A DNA stretch of 64,000 nt from Mesonia sp. K7 (lineage in GTDB: Bacteria > Bacteroidota > Bacteroidia > Flavobacteriales > Flavobacteriaceae): NCBI RefSeq assembly GCF_003233725.1, contig NZ_QKQV01000002.1, positions 186,001-250,000 on the forward strand. Direction: 5' to 3'. Both the position numbers and the translations under genes were made by a program. Of the stretch, positions 8,365 through 17,876 are shown piece after piece; the first letter of the stretch is position 1, and each line of letters starts with the position of its first letter. Under the pieces are notes generated by a model that searched no databases, had not been told where the DNA came from, and was given only the letters and a program-made list of their open reading frames with translations.

Positions 8365-8556
8365 ATGAACAAAGGAACTGTCAAATTCTTTAACTCTACT
8401 AAAGGATTTGGATTTATTAAAGAAGACGAAACCAACACTGAATATTTTGTACACGTTACAGGATTAGTTGACGAAATTAACGAAGGCGACACTGTAGAGT
8501 TTGATCTTCAGGAAGGTAAAAAAGGAATGAATGCTGTAAACGTAAGAGTTATATAA
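8365..8556 (+). CDS. Cold-shock domain protein (CspA family)
   Basis: The 63-residue protein is a single OB-fold cold-shock domain with RNP1 KGFGFIKED and RNP2 EYFVHVTGL. It binds single-stranded nucleic acid and acts as an RNA chaperone. It is preceded by an 85-nt AT-rich leader that contains a TATTTTTA -7-like box (8331-8338), which would give a leader of roughly 20 nt. A strong terminator follows. Confidence 0.95.
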   Translation: MNKGTVKFFNSTKGFGFIKEDETNTEYFVHVTGLVDEINEGDTVEFDLQEGKKGMNAVNVRVI

Positions 8557-8580
8557 ATATCACATTCGACATTTTAATGA

Positions 8581-8613
8581 AAAAGCCTATCAATTTTTGA
8601 TAGGCTTTTTTTA
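8581..8613 (+). terminator. Bidirectional terminator between csp and ccsBA
   Basis: A 13-bp perfect stem (8581-8593 with 8597-8609, core gcctatcaa) has loop ttt. It has an A-run on the left and T7 on the right, and can serve both converging genes. Confidence 0.92.
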
Positions 8614-8617
8614 TCGC

Positions 8618-11600
8618 TTACTTCTTATAAAAGCGTTTATATTTTTGGTAAGCAAAGAAGCCCAAAACAATCCAGGCTATAAACGAACCTATAATAAATT
8701 TATAGCTGATAATTTGGTCCCCGCTTGCATAAGAATGCAAACCTGTAAGGTAGAAGTTTACTCCAAAATAAGTCATCAAAATACTTCCGAAAGCAATAAT
8801 AGACGCCCAATTAAAAGCAAAACGGCTTCTTAAGCCTGGTACTAAACGCATGTGTATCACAAACGCATAAACCATAATACTGATGAGTGCCCAAGTTTCT
8901 TTAGGATCCCAGCCCCAATAACGTCCCCAACTTTCGTTTGCCCATTGGCCGCCTAAAAAGTTACCAATGGTAAGCATGACCAAACCAACGGTAAGCGCCA
9001 TTTCGTTGATGATACTTAACTCTTGAATGTTCAGTTTCATCTTCTTAACATTATTCTCATTGGTTAAAATCATAAGCAATAAAGAAACCAACCCAAGAAT
9101 CATCCCTAACGTAAAAGGACCATAACTTGCCACAATGACTGCAACGTGTATCATCAACCAATAAGAGTCTAATACCGGAACAAGGTTAGCAATCGATGGG
9201 TCCATCCAGTTCCAGTGGGCGACCATCAAAATCATGGAAGTTACAAATGCGGTTGAAGCAGTGGTCAAATCGCTTTTTCGCCCAAAGGCAAGACCAAAGA
9301 ACATGGTTGCCCAAGCGACATAAATCATACTTTCATAAGCATCGCTCCAAGGTGCGTGGCCCGAAATATACCAACGAGCAATCAATCCTGCGGTATGGAC
9401 TATAAATAATAAGAAAATTGCTATTTTACTTATTAAAACTAATGTGTTTAATACTTTACTAGTATTGAAAATTCGAACAATCACAAAAATAAACATGACC
9501 AAGCCTGCCAACATATATTGCCAAAACAGATTTCTAAAAACATCGTAACGATTGTACAAAACCTCTGCATTTATTTTCTCTTCGCTCGGTAAAACTTCTG
9601 AGCCATATTTTTTTTGAAACCCTTTGATGCCCAACAACAAGTCGTTGGCATTTTTATAATCGCCATTTTGTTTGGCAAAATGGACCGATTGCATATAAAG
9701 CGGAAAAATATTGGATATGATCAACGAATCAACCCCAACAAAAGCTTCTTTTTGCTCTAAAGCTTCTGGGTAAGAAATCCATTTATTGTTTTCGGCATTC
9801 GGAATTGGAAAAATACGTAATACTTTACCTTCTAACGTATTGTACAATAGGTTTACTTTTTCGTCGGCAGCAATAAAGTCTTTTTGAAATTGGTTTTTTA
9901 CTTTCGCTTTATAAGCAGCTTCCAAATAAGGTGAAAGCTTATAATTTCCTTTTTCATCAAAAAACTGAGCCAAGGCGATGTGCTTCGCTCCCATCTCTGC
10001 CCCAATAATCTGGTGTAAGCTATCATTTTTGGCTTTCACATAAATAAGTGGTGCATTGTACCAAAGTGTTGGGTTTTCTGTCATCGAAAACAGAACTTGG
10101 TCACTATTAAGGTCTTCGTAATGATCACTCTTACTAAGTTTACGTAACAATTCAGAAGAATAAGTATTGGCAGGTTTCATTCTTCCTTTAGCATCTTGTA
10201 TAACCAACCTTCCGAATTTATCGGCGTGCTCTTCAGAAATGGCATTTTTCTTTAATAGCGAATCGACTGTTTTTTTAGGGAGAATGATACTACTCGAGTG
10301 CGCATGAGCATCGTTTTCGTGATGTTCGTGCTGTGCTTGATTGGGTTTTAAAGGATCATTATCATGTGTGGAAGGCATAACGATAGAATCTTGTTGTGAA
10401 AATCCGGTCAACGAAATCAATAAAATAAATAGCGTTAGAGCCTCTTTTTTTGCTTTTACCTTGTCTAACTTTCTTTTGAGCTCACCAAAACGCGAACCTC
10501 TTTCAAATAAAATCACCATCAAACCTATGTAGAGTAAAAAGTAACCGATATACGTGATCCAAGTTCCCCACCAATCGTTATTGACCGAAAGTATAGTTCC
10601 TTTTTCATCGGCATCGAAAGAAGCTTGAAAAAAACGATAACCCCGATGGTCTAAAACGTGGTTCATATAAATATCATGTTGGGTAACTTCTTCCCCATCA
10701 ATCAAGTCTACTTTACTTTTAAACGAAGAATAGCTGGGCATCGGATTGGTTTCTGTACCCGGATATTTTTCTGCAATAAAATCATTCAGCTTTAGCGAAA
10801 AAGGCAATTCGATTTCCTTGCTTCCGTAACGTACATATATCTCATAACCTCCAACTTCTACTTTTTTATGGTTGTTGACATAACCTTTACCACCCAACAA
10901 ACTCACTTGTTTGGTTTCTCCTCCAGCTTTTACATTTAGAATCACACCATCTTGATCGCCCTTCTCTTTTTCTTCTTTTTCGACAATATCGTATTTCCCT
11001 CTAGTTTCTGGATCTGGAAAAACAAATTGCATTCCTGCCACATCGTATAAGGAACGCATCATCAAGGTTTGTAACGAATCTTCATAGACAATACCTTGTT
11101 TCTGATCTGCCATGCGCATATAACTTCCGACAAAAGGACTTTTAAGTTGATAGCCTTCTTCCTCACTTGTTATCACATTTATTGCTCCGTCTGTGGGTTT
11201 GTTATAAGCAAATAATATATTATGTATTGAAGTAACTTCACCTTCTTCAAGGTAATGATCGTGACGAGTTCCGTCGCCTGCTTCCACAATTTTTAGGTAG
11301 TTTTTACCATTTTCATCTTCGATTAGACCTTCTTCTGCTCCAGCAATAAATTTTACTACTTCAAAATCAATGAGATCATCTTTAAAGTCGGTAGAAACGG
11401 TCTTGTTATTGTCGATTTTCGGTGCTAAATTGATAGGCAAGTGCACATTTCTACGTAAAGGTTGCCCATCTACTTTGCCATCTATCATTGCAGAGATGTA
11501 TGTTTTTTCAGATAACATGGTATTGCTGGTCTCTCCTTCGCGTATAGGCATTATACCTTCTTCCCCAATATATCTTGTCACGCCAGCACCGATAATAATC

Positions 11601-11866
11601 AGCAAAAAAGAAAGGTGTAATAAAAGTGTATTGAGTTTTTCCTTTCGCAACAAGCGGTATTTTTTGATGTTCCCAATAAAGTTAACGGCAAACAAAAGCA
11701 TAATCAGTTCAAACCACCAAGCGTTGTAAATCCATGCTCTTGCTGTTGCTGTACTGTAAGAGTTTTCGACAAAAGTTCCTATTGCCATGGCTAATGCAAA
11801 TAAGATAAAAAGGCTTGCCATGGTGCGTGTTGAAAACAAAAATTGGGAGATCTTTTTCTGAAGCAT
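8618..11866 (-). CDS. ccsBA: Fused cytochrome c biogenesis protein CcsB-CcsA (System II haem transporter and ligase)
   Basis: This 1082-residue multispan protein joins a ResB/CcsB-like N-terminal half to a CcsA-like C-terminal half. The N-terminal half has four TM helices in the first about 90 residues and near 440-460, with a large periplasmic domain between. The C-terminal half has about eight TM helices from residue 770, with the tryptophan-rich haem motif GGQWANESWGRYWGWDPK followed by ETWALISIMVYAFV. The complex exports haem and attaches it to CxxCH motifs of periplasmic c-type cytochromes. Conserved histidines are visible in the C-terminal half (HTAGLIARWYISGHAPWS, VAHW, MIHVAV, HMRLVPG). 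The fusion is normal for Bacteroidetes. It has its own promoter at 11889-11923. Confidence 0.95.
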   Translation of the reverse strand: MLQKKISQFLFSTRTMASLFILFALAMAIGTFVENSYSTATARAWIYNAWWFELIMLLFAVNFIGNIKKYRLLRKEKLNTLLLHLSFLLIIIGAGVTRYIGEEGIMPIREGETSNTMLSEKTYISAMIDGKVDGQPLRRNVHLPINLAPKIDNNKTVSTDFKDDLIDFEVVKFIAGAEEGLIEDENGKNYLKIVEAGDGTRHDHYLEEGEVTSIHNILFAYNKPTDGAINVITSEEEGYQLKSPFVGSYMRMADQKQGIVYEDSLQTLMMRSLYDVAGMQFVFPDPETRGKYDIVEKEEKEKGDQDGVILNVKAGGETKQVSLLGGKGYVNNHKKVEVGGYEIYVRYGSKEIELPFSLKLNDFIAEKYPGTETNPMPSYSSFKSKVDLIDGEEVTQHDIYMNHVLDHRGYRFFQASFDADEKGTILSVNNDWWGTWITYIGYFLLYIGLMVILFERGSRFGELKRKLDKVKAKKEALTLFILLISLTGFSQQDSIVMPSTHDNDPLKPNQAQHEHHENDAHAHSSSIILPKKTVDSLLKKNAISEEHADKFGRLVIQDAKGRMKPANTYSSELLRKLSKSDHYEDLNSDQVLFSMTENPTLWYNAPLIYVKAKNDSLHQIIGAEMGAKHIALAQFFDEKGNYKLSPYLEAAYKAKVKNQFQKDFIAADEKVNLLYNTLEGKVLRIFPIPNAENNKWISYPEALEQKEAFVGVDSLIISNIFPLYMQSVHFAKQNGDYKNANDLLLGIKGFQKKYGSEVLPSEEKINAEVLYNRYDVFRNLFWQYMLAGLVMFIFVIVRIFNTSKVLNTLVLISKIAIFLLFIVHTAGLIARWYISGHAPWSDAYESMIYVAWATMFFGLAFGRKSDLTTASTAFVTSMILMVAHWNWMDPSIANLVPVLDSYWLMIHVAVIVASYGPFTLGMILGLVSLLLMILTNENNVKKMKLNIQELSIINEMALTVGLVMLTIGNFLGGQWANESWGRYWGWDPKETWALISIMVYAFVIHMRLVPGLRSRFAFNWASIIAFGSILMTYFGVNFYLTGLHSYASGDQIISYKFIIGSFIAWIVLGFFAYQKYKRFYKK

Positions 11867-11888
11867 GGTAGATTTTTTTAAATCGCGA

Positions 11889-11923
11889 CAAATTTACTGC
11901 TTTTTAACCGATTGAAGACCAAA
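11889..11923 (-). promoter_or_regulatory. Promoter of ccsBA
   Basis: On the minus strand TTTG (11923-11920) is followed after 23 bp by TAAATTTG (11896-11889), a perfect -7 box, 22 nt before the ccsBA start. Confidence 0.65.
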
Positions 11924-11987
11924 TTTTACTTCAAAAAACAAGAAAAATGCTATTTTACAAGCCTAAAAGTTTTTATACTTTCGTGAT

Positions 11988-12743
11988 ATGATAAAAGTAA
12001 GCATTTTAGGAGCAGGTAATGTCGCCACTCATCTTTTTAGAGCTTTTACCGAAAGCCCAGAAATTGAAGTGCAACAAGTTTATAATCACCGCAGAGAGAG
12101 CCTTGAGCAATTTACAAATGCAGCAACTATTACCGACCTAAAAGATCTAAAACCAGCCGATGTGATTCTTATTTCACTTAAGGATGATTTGGTAAGCACT
12201 TACGTGGAAAAATTACAAGATCGCAACGAACTGATTCTACACACTTCCGGAAGTGTTCCGCTTCAAAAAACAGCCAAAAACAATGGTGTTTTTTATCCGC
12301 TACAGACTTTTTCTAAACAAGAAGAGGTCAATTTTAAGGAAGTTCCGCTTTGTTTGGAAGCCGATTCCGAAAAAAATTACCAACTTTTAGAGCAATTAGC
12401 AAAATTGGTTTCCGATAAAATTTATCCTATCAGCTCAACCCAACGGAAGTCTTTACACCTCTCGGCGGTTTTTGTGTGTAATTTTGTCAACCATCTTTAT
12501 CAAATCGGAGAAGATTTGTGTGAGCAAAATCAAGTTCCTTTCGAGATTTTACACGCTCTAATGACCGAAACTACAAAAAAAGCGACCCATAATTCGCCCA
12601 AGCGTGTACAAACCGGACCTGCCATTCGCAACGATCAAAAGACCATCTCTTCGCATTTAGCGCAATTGGATGACGCCAATTTCAAAGAAATTTATAAATT
12701 GCTCACCCAATCGATACAACGTACCCATGGAAAAAAACTATAA
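11988..12743 (+). CDS. Rossmann-like and DUF2520 domain protein (putative NAD(P)-dependent oxidoreductase)
   Basis: The 251-residue protein starts with a dinucleotide-binding motif, VSILGAGNVATHLFRAF. An N-terminal Rossmann-like domain (1-115) is followed by the helical DUF2520 domain (120-250) with SLHLSAVFVCNFVNHLY and a conserved TGPAIRND motif. The architecture resembles 6-phosphogluconate or F420-dependent reductases; the substrate is unknown. It is first in the operon with the KdsC-like phosphatase, the UbiA-like protein and Maf. A TAnnTTTG-like box (11976-11983) lies only 4 nt before the ATG, implying a leaderless or very short leader transcript. Confidence 0.88.
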   Translation: MIKVSILGAGNVATHLFRAFTESPEIEVQQVYNHRRESLEQFTNAATITDLKDLKPADVILISLKDDLVSTYVEKLQDRNELILHTSGSVPLQKTAKNNGVFYPLQTFSKQEEVNFKEVPLCLEADSEKNYQLLEQLAKLVSDKIYPISSTQRKSLHLSAVFVCNFVNHLYQIGEDLCEQNQVPFEILHALMTETTKKATHNSPKRVQTGPAIRNDQKTISSHLAQLDDANFKEIYKLLTQSIQRTHGKKL

Positions 12744-13236
12744 AGAGATCTTAAATGACATCAACACCTTTGTTTTTGATGTAGATGGCGTTTTAACCGA
12801 CGGAAAAGTGCATATTGCTTATGATGGTGAACTCTTGAGAAGCATGAACATCAAAGACGGTTATGCTTTAAAAAAAGCTGTGCAAAAAGGTTATACCATT
12901 TGTGTGATTTCTGGTGGAAAGAATGAAGCCGTAAGAAAACGCTTACGCGGATTGGGCATTACTGATATTCATTTGGGAATAGATGATAAAGTAGCATGTC
13001 TTGATGAGTTTTTTGATGTTTATAATATTGATGCGCAAAAAGTAGCCTATATGGGTGATGATATTCCCGATGTATATCCGATGAAAATGGTGGCTTTGCC
13101 CACATGTCCGCAAGATGCAGTACCCGAAGTAAAAGCAATTTCCAAGTATATTTCTCATAAAAATGGTGGCCAGGGTTGCGTACGGGATTTGATAGAGCAA
13201 GTCTTAAAAGTGCAAGGAAACTGGATAAACGATTAA
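12727..13236 (+). CDS. HAD-superfamily phosphatase, KdsC-like (3-deoxy-D-manno-octulosonate 8-phosphate phosphatase family)
   Basis: The 169-residue protein has the HAD motif I FVFDVDGVLTDGKV (nucleophile D and acid D), then NIKDGYALKKAVQKG, motif II VISGGKN, and motif III/IV GIDDKVACLDEF with YMGDDIPDVYPM. This spacing and the absence of a large cap match KdsC, which removes phosphate from KDO-8-phosphate for lipid A core synthesis. The start at 12727 gives the family N-terminus MEKNYKEILNDINTFVFD and a 17-nt overlap with the preceding gene, indicating translational coupling. An upstream in-frame start at 12670 would add residues encoded inside that gene and is not adopted. Confidence 0.88.
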   Translation: MEKNYKEILNDINTFVFDVDGVLTDGKVHIAYDGELLRSMNIKDGYALKKAVQKGYTICVISGGKNEAVRKRLRGLGITDIHLGIDDKVACLDEFFDVYNIDAQKVAYMGDDIPDVYPMKMVALPTCPQDAVPEVKAISKYISHKNGGQGCVRDLIEQVLKVQGNWIND

Positions 13237-13245
13237 TCTTTTTTC

Positions 13246-14172
13246 ATGAACAAATACTTACAACTCATCCGTTTTCGATACTTAATTCTCATTGCAGCAA
13301 CCTTATATGCAATCAAGTTTTGTCTGTTTGATTTCTTAAAAAACAACCAAAACTTCAATATAGACATCACCCTTAATACTTTTGGCTATTCTATTTTGGT
13401 GTTTTCTATGGTTTGCTTAGCTGCTTCAGGAAGTGTCATCGATTTTATCAATCAGAAAAAAGCAATAAAAGTCAACAATCCAGAGAAAGCTACACTTTAC
13501 AACACCTTTACCGAACAAAAAGCAGTAAATCTTTTTATTGGGTTAAGTATTCTAGGGTTTTTAGGAGGTTTTTATCTTTCCAACCTCATTCAGAGACCTA
13601 TTTTTAGTAGTATTTTTTTATTGATTTCTATCATTCTCTATACCCGAGGAAACCTTTTAAAATCTTATGTAGAAGTGGGTAATATTCTTCTCGCTGTTTT
13701 AACGAGTCTTGTTTTTATTTTACCTGGGATTTATGACCTGTTACCTGCAGTAAATAACACCAATCAGTCTTGGCAAAGAGAACTGTTTTTTATTTTGGTA
13801 AATTATGCGGTCTTTACCTTTTTTATCGTTTGGTCTTTATTATTGGTTCATCAGCAGAAAAATAAAAATGGTGATTACCAACAAGAAAACAAAACACTTC
13901 CCATTATCTTAGGTGAAAAACGAACCAATTTTGTAATAGTGGCTATTCTTGCTGTAGTAGTTTTCGCCACCATATTTTACCTATTTACTTTTCTCTACAA
14001 CAATTCTATTGCCTTGTTTTATGTATTATTTTTAGTGATTGCGCCGCTACTCTTTTGTATTTTCAAATTGTTGAGTGACAAAAACGCTTATGCTCCTGTA
14101 AAAGTTCTACTTAACTTAGTGTTGGTAGCTCTTGCCGGGTTTATTGCTTTATATCCTGTTTTATGGAAATAA
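13246..14172 (+). CDS. UbiA-family prenyltransferase-like membrane protein with degenerate Asp motifs
   Basis: The 308-residue protein has about eight or nine TM helices and the layout of bacterial geranylgeranylglycerol-phosphate geranylgeranyltransferase-like UbiA proteins, including LAASGSVIDFINQ (about 58-70), VNNPEK, and NGDYQQENKTLPIILGEK (208-225). In active members the first motif is N-D-x-x-D-x-x-x-D and the second also carries three Asp. Here motif 1 aligns as S-V-I-D-F-I-N-Q-K-K-A-I and motif 2 keeps only NGDY. Prenyl-diphosphate and Mg2+ binding is therefore doubtful. It lies in an operon between the phosphatase and maf; its stop overlaps the maf start by 10 nt. Confidence 0.75.
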   Translation: MNKYLQLIRFRYLILIAATLYAIKFCLFDFLKNNQNFNIDITLNTFGYSILVFSMVCLAASGSVIDFINQKKAIKVNNPEKATLYNTFTEQKAVNLFIGLSILGFLGGFYLSNLIQRPIFSSIFLLISIILYTRGNLLKSYVEVGNILLAVLTSLVFILPGIYDLLPAVNNTNQSWQRELFFILVNYAVFTFFIVWSLLLVHQQKNKNGDYQQENKTLPIILGEKRTNFVIVAILAVVVFATIFYLFTFLYNNSIALFYVLFLVIAPLLFCIFKLLSDKNAYAPVKVLLNLVLVALAGFIALYPVLWK

Positions 14173-14759
14173 ATCCGTTGATACAAAAATTACAAAACAA
14201 GCGAATTATCTTAGGCTCTGCTTCGCCCAGAAGAAAGCAATTGCTCGAAGAATTGGGCTTGACCTTTGAGATTTTGGCGAAGAATGTTGACGAAAGTTAT
14301 CCTGACCACCTTTCTCCTACTGAGGTTACAGAACACATCACATTAAATAAAGCAAAAGCCTTTGCAGATATACTTAAGGAAGAAAATACCATTGTGATTA
14401 CAGGAGACACCATTGTGGCTCAAGACCATTATATTTTAGGAAAACCAAAAAACAAAAAGAAAGCTATAGAAATGCTTCAAAACCTTTCTGGAAAACAGCA
14501 TCAGGTGATTTCTGCAGTGGCTATTGCTCGTAAAAATTTTACGAAAGTGAGTCATGATACAACTCAAGTCTTCTTTAAAAAGTTAACCCCATCAGAAATC
14601 GAATTTTACATCGACACTTTTCAACCTTACGACAAAGCTGGCGCATACGGCATTCAAGAATGGATTGGTAAAATAGGTATTCAAAAAATTGAAGGCTCAT
14701 TTTATACAGTGATGGGCTTGCCCATACATCTATTGTATAAGGAGTTGAAAAATCTATAA
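14163..14759 (+). CDS. maf: Maf-like nucleoside triphosphate pyrophosphatase
   Basis: The 198-residue protein carries the Maf signature ILGSASPRRKQLLEELG near its N-terminus, VDESYP, the ITGDTIVAQD active-site segment, LGKPKNKKKAIEMLQ, and the late segment KAGAYGIQEW. Maf/YhdE enzymes hydrolyse dTTP, UTP or modified NTPs to monophosphates in the cytoplasm and have been linked to cell-division control. The start overlaps the preceding gene by 10 nt, so translation is probably coupled. Confidence 0.95.
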   Translation: MEINPLIQKLQNKRIILGSASPRRKQLLEELGLTFEILAKNVDESYPDHLSPTEVTEHITLNKAKAFADILKEENTIVITGDTIVAQDHYILGKPKNKKKAIEMLQNLSGKQHQVISAVAIARKNFTKVSHDTTQVFFKKLTPSEIEFYIDTFQPYDKAGAYGIQEWIGKIGIQKIEGSFYTVMGLPIHLLYKELKNL

Positions 14760-14761
14760 AC

Positions 14762-14795
14762 TTGAAGTTTTATAACGTGCTATTTTTTAAATTTG
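14762..14795 (+). promoter_or_regulatory. Promoter of the mechanosensitive-channel gene
   Basis: TTG (14762-14764), a 23-bp spacer and a perfect TAAATTTG (14788-14795) lie 25 nt upstream of the start at 14821, directly after maf. Confidence 0.6.
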
Positions 14796-14820
14796 AGGTT
14801 TTAAAATCCGTCGAGTTTTC

Positions 14821-15357
14821 ATGAAAGAACTGTTTTATACATATCAAACACAAATCATATATACTATTGCCGTTATTTTATTCTTGCTAATTGTTCGTCT
14901 TATATTGACAACCACCACCAATAGAGTGGGTAAAAGACAAGAAATAAATATCGCACGCATCCAACTGATGGCACGTTACATCAATTTTTTGATGGCCTTT
15001 ATTGCCTTATTTTTACTTTTGTTGGTTTGGGGAGTTACTCCAAAAGATTTTGCAGTAGTTTTTTCCTCTATTTTTGCGGTTATAGGTATTGCTCTGTTCG
15101 CAGTTTGGTCCATTTTAAGTAACATTACTTCAGGAGTCATTATGTTTTTCTCTTTTCCTTATAAAATTGGGGATAAAATAAAAATTCACGATAAAGATTA
15201 CCCTATGGAGGCAATTATTGAAGATATAAAAGCTTTTCATCTAATTTTACGAGCAGAAAATGGCGAATTAGTAACTTACCCCAACAATTTAATTTTGCAA
15301 AAAGGCGTTTCTTTGATACAAAAAGATGCATTTTTGGAAGACGAAACTATGCATTAA
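14821..15357 (+). CDS. Small mechanosensitive ion channel protein (MscS family)
   Basis: The 178-residue membrane protein has TM helices near residues 10-30, 55-75 and 83-115. The last has the pore-helix character of MscS, FAVIGIALFAVWSILSNITS, followed by the beta-domain start FFSFPYKIGDKIKIHDKDYP and the conserved VTYPNNLILQKG. It would open on membrane tension to release solutes. It is shorter than E. coli MscS because the C-terminal alpha-beta vestibule domain is missing. Confidence 0.88.
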   Translation: MKELFYTYQTQIIYTIAVILFLLIVRLILTTTTNRVGKRQEINIARIQLMARYINFLMAFIALFLLLLVWGVTPKDFAVVFSSIFAVIGIALFAVWSILSNITSGVIMFFSFPYKIGDKIKIHDKDYPMEAIIEDIKAFHLILRAENGELVTYPNNLILQKGVSLIQKDAFLEDETMH

Positions 15358-15377
15358 TCCATAAATAAATTCACCTT

Positions 15378-17876
15378 ATGTTTTTCATCAAAAAACATTT
15401 TTACTTCTTCTTTTTACTTACTTCCTTAGTTGGGTTTTCGCAACAAACAATAGACTATTCAAGTGCAGCCATTTACCAGAAAATAGAACAACTCGAATTT
15501 TTAGGTTCGGTTTTATATCTTGCAGCTCATCCCGATGATGAAAACACCAAACTCATCTCCTACTATGCCAACCATAAGCACGCCAAAACAGCCTATTTAT
15601 CGATTACGCGTGGCGATGGTGGACAAAACCTTATCGGAACACAGTTACGGGAACAATTAGGGCTTATACGCACACAAGAACTTCTTGCAGCCAGAAAAAT
15701 AGACGGCGGGCAACAATTTTTTACACGAGCCAATGACTTTGGTTTTTCCAAAACACCACAGGAAACTTTAGAAATATGGAATAAAGAAAAAGTATTGGCA
15801 GATGTAGTGATGACTATCCGGAAGTTTAAGCCCGATGTAATCATCAATCGTTTTGACCATCGAAGCGAAGGCAATACACACGGTCATCATACGGCTTCTG
15901 CCCGTTTAAGTGTAGAAGCTTTTCGTTTAGCAAACGACTCTAATTTTCACCCCGAATCAGCACAGAAATATGGTTTGCACCAACCTAAACGACTGTTTTG
16001 GAATACCTCTTGGTGGTTTTACGGCTCACAAGAAGCTTTCAACAAAACCGATAAAAGTAATTTGGTCGAAGTAAATGTAGGTGTTTTTGATCCGATGACG
16101 GGAAAATCAAACACCGAAATTGCTGCCTTAAGCCGTAGTCAACACAAATCACAAGGTTTTGGTAATACTGCTATTCGCGGAAACGAAAGTGAATATTTAG
16201 AACTTCTGGAAGGCGAAAAAATAAAAAATAATGATGTTTTTGAGAATATTAACACCCGTTGGTCTAAAATTGAGGGAGGTGATAAAATAGAAAAACTTGT
16301 TACGGATGTAAAGCAGGATTTTGACTTTTTAAATCCACAGAAAAGTGTTACCGATTTAGTAAAAATTTATACGGAAATCAGTCAACTAAAAAGCAATTCG
16401 TATAAAACAGAAAAATTAGAGCTCACACAAGAGATTATATTCGCTTGTTTAGGTTTATATACCGAAATTTCTACACCGCAACAACACCTCACCAGAGGAA
16501 GTAAAATCACCTTAAACATTGAAAACACCTTGCGAAATAATCAAGAAGTTAGGTTAAAAAATATTGAGATACCTAGTTTAGGTTTTTATTTAAATAAAAA
16601 TATCTTATTATCTAAAAATCAAAACAATATAGAAAGTTTTTCAGTTGAAATTCCACAAAAAGTAAATTATACTTCACCTTACTGGCTTAATCCCGAGGCA
16701 AGTTTAGGAATGTATCAGGTAGAAAACGAAAATTTGATTGGTTTACCTGAAAATCTGTCTGAAATTATAGCTACAATAACTTATGAAATAAATGGTGAAA
16801 CCTTTCAGATAAAAAGACCGCTTATCCATAAACATAATGATCCTGTAAGAGGTGAAGTAAACGAACCTATTTTAATAGTTCCGGATGTGGTTATTTCTTT
16901 TGAAAACCCCATGATGATTTTTGCCGATAATCAACCCAAATCTGTAGCGGTAAAAGTAAAATCATACCAAGATAACCTTAGCGGAAGTTTACAGTTTAAA
17001 ACAGAAAAAGGTTGGGAGATTAATTCTGTAAAGCAAGAACTTCATTTCAATCATAAAGGCGAAGAACAAACAATAATGGTCACGATCAAACCTACGCAAA
17101 AAGCTTCAGAAATTTCAGCAAAAGCCTTTTTTGTAAGTGATCACGGTATTTTTGACCAATCGCTCACCGAAATAGATTTTGATCATATTCCAAAACAAAT
17201 GATACTTTCTCCGGCAGAAAGTAAACTCATTCGTTTAGATCTTCAAAAACGAGGTAACTTGATTGGTTATATTGAAGGTGCAGGTGATTTAATTCCGCAA
17301 AGTCTACACAACATTGGCTACCAAGTTGACAATATCAACTTAAATGAAAGCTCGTTATCTGATTTGTTGAAATACTATGCGATTGTCGTAGGAATTAGAG
17401 CTTTCAATACCAACGAAGATTTAGTTTTACACCGTAATTTACTGTTTAATTATGCTAAAAATGGTGGCACTGTCGTCACGCAATACAACACTACTAGAGG
17501 TTTGCAAACCCAAGAAATTGCTCCTTTCCCGATAGCCTTATCACGAGAACGAGTGACAGATGAGTTTTCAGAAGTCAAGTTTTTAAACAGAAATCATTCC
17601 GTTTTAAACTTCCCTAACAAAATTACCAAAGAAGATTTTACAGGTTGGGTACAAGAACGTGGTTTATATTTTCCGAATGAATGGGACAAAAATTTTACAC
17701 CAGTATTGTCTTTTTATGAACATAACGAAGGCTGGAAAGATGGAAGTTTACTTATTGGTAAGCACGGCAAAGGTTACTACATTTACACAGGTATTAGCTT
17801 TTTTAGAGAATTGCCCGAAGGCGTTTCTGGAGCATATAAACTTTTTGTAAATTTACTTTCGATTGGTAAAAAATGA
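15378..17876 (+). CDS. Secreted PIG-L/LmbE family deacetylase, 832 aa
   Basis: The protein begins with a signal peptide (FYFFFLLTSLVGFSQ, cleavage after about residue 22). The PIG-L domain (about 45-260) shows the zinc ligands LAAHPDDENTKL near residue 55 and GNTHGHHTASARL near residue 170. The family hydrolyses N-acetyl groups of GlcNAc-containing substrates. The rest is beta-rich, with NPxxxP-type immunoglobulin-like domains (about 370-610), and the C-terminal part (about 620-830) resembles a class I glutamine amidotransferase-like or ThuA-like fold (VVGIRAFNT, GGTVVTQYN). It is coupled to a 36-aa membrane peptide and a sodium:solute symporter, suggesting it releases a compound which the symporter imports. 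Confidence 0.88.
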   Translation: MFFIKKHFYFFFLLTSLVGFSQQTIDYSSAAIYQKIEQLEFLGSVLYLAAHPDDENTKLISYYANHKHAKTAYLSITRGDGGQNLIGTQLREQLGLIRTQELLAARKIDGGQQFFTRANDFGFSKTPQETLEIWNKEKVLADVVMTIRKFKPDVIINRFDHRSEGNTHGHHTASARLSVEAFRLANDSNFHPESAQKYGLHQPKRLFWNTSWWFYGSQEAFNKTDKSNLVEVNVGVFDPMTGKSNTEIAALSRSQHKSQGFGNTAIRGNESEYLELLEGEKIKNNDVFENINTRWSKIEGGDKIEKLVTDVKQDFDFLNPQKSVTDLVKIYTEISQLKSNSYKTEKLELTQEIIFACLGLYTEISTPQQHLTRGSKITLNIENTLRNNQEVRLKNIEIPSLGFYLNKNILLSKNQNNIESFSVEIPQKVNYTSPYWLNPEASLGMYQVENENLIGLPENLSEIIATITYEINGETFQIKRPLIHKHNDPVRGEVNEPILIVPDVVISFENPMMIFADNQPKSVAVKVKSYQDNLSGSLQFKTEKGWEINSVKQELHFNHKGEEQTIMVTIKPTQKASEISAKAFFVSDHGIFDQSLTEIDFDHIPKQMILSPAESKLIRLDLQKRGNLIGYIEGAGDLIPQSLHNIGYQVDNINLNESSLSDLLKYYAIVVGIRAFNTNEDLVLHRNLLFNYAKNGGTVVTQYNTTRGLQTQEIAPFPIALSRERVTDEFSEVKFLNRNHSVLNFPNKITKEDFTGWVQERGLYFPNEWDKNFTPVLSFYEHNEGWKDGSLLIGKHGKGYYIYTGISFFRELPEGVSGAYKLFVNLLSIGKK

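Noticed and set aside
8597-8833. Plus-strand frames within ccsBA (and similar long antisense frames in cusA, copA and hutI)
   Set aside because: They run opposite to well-identified genes and have no family features; they are by-products of codon bias.
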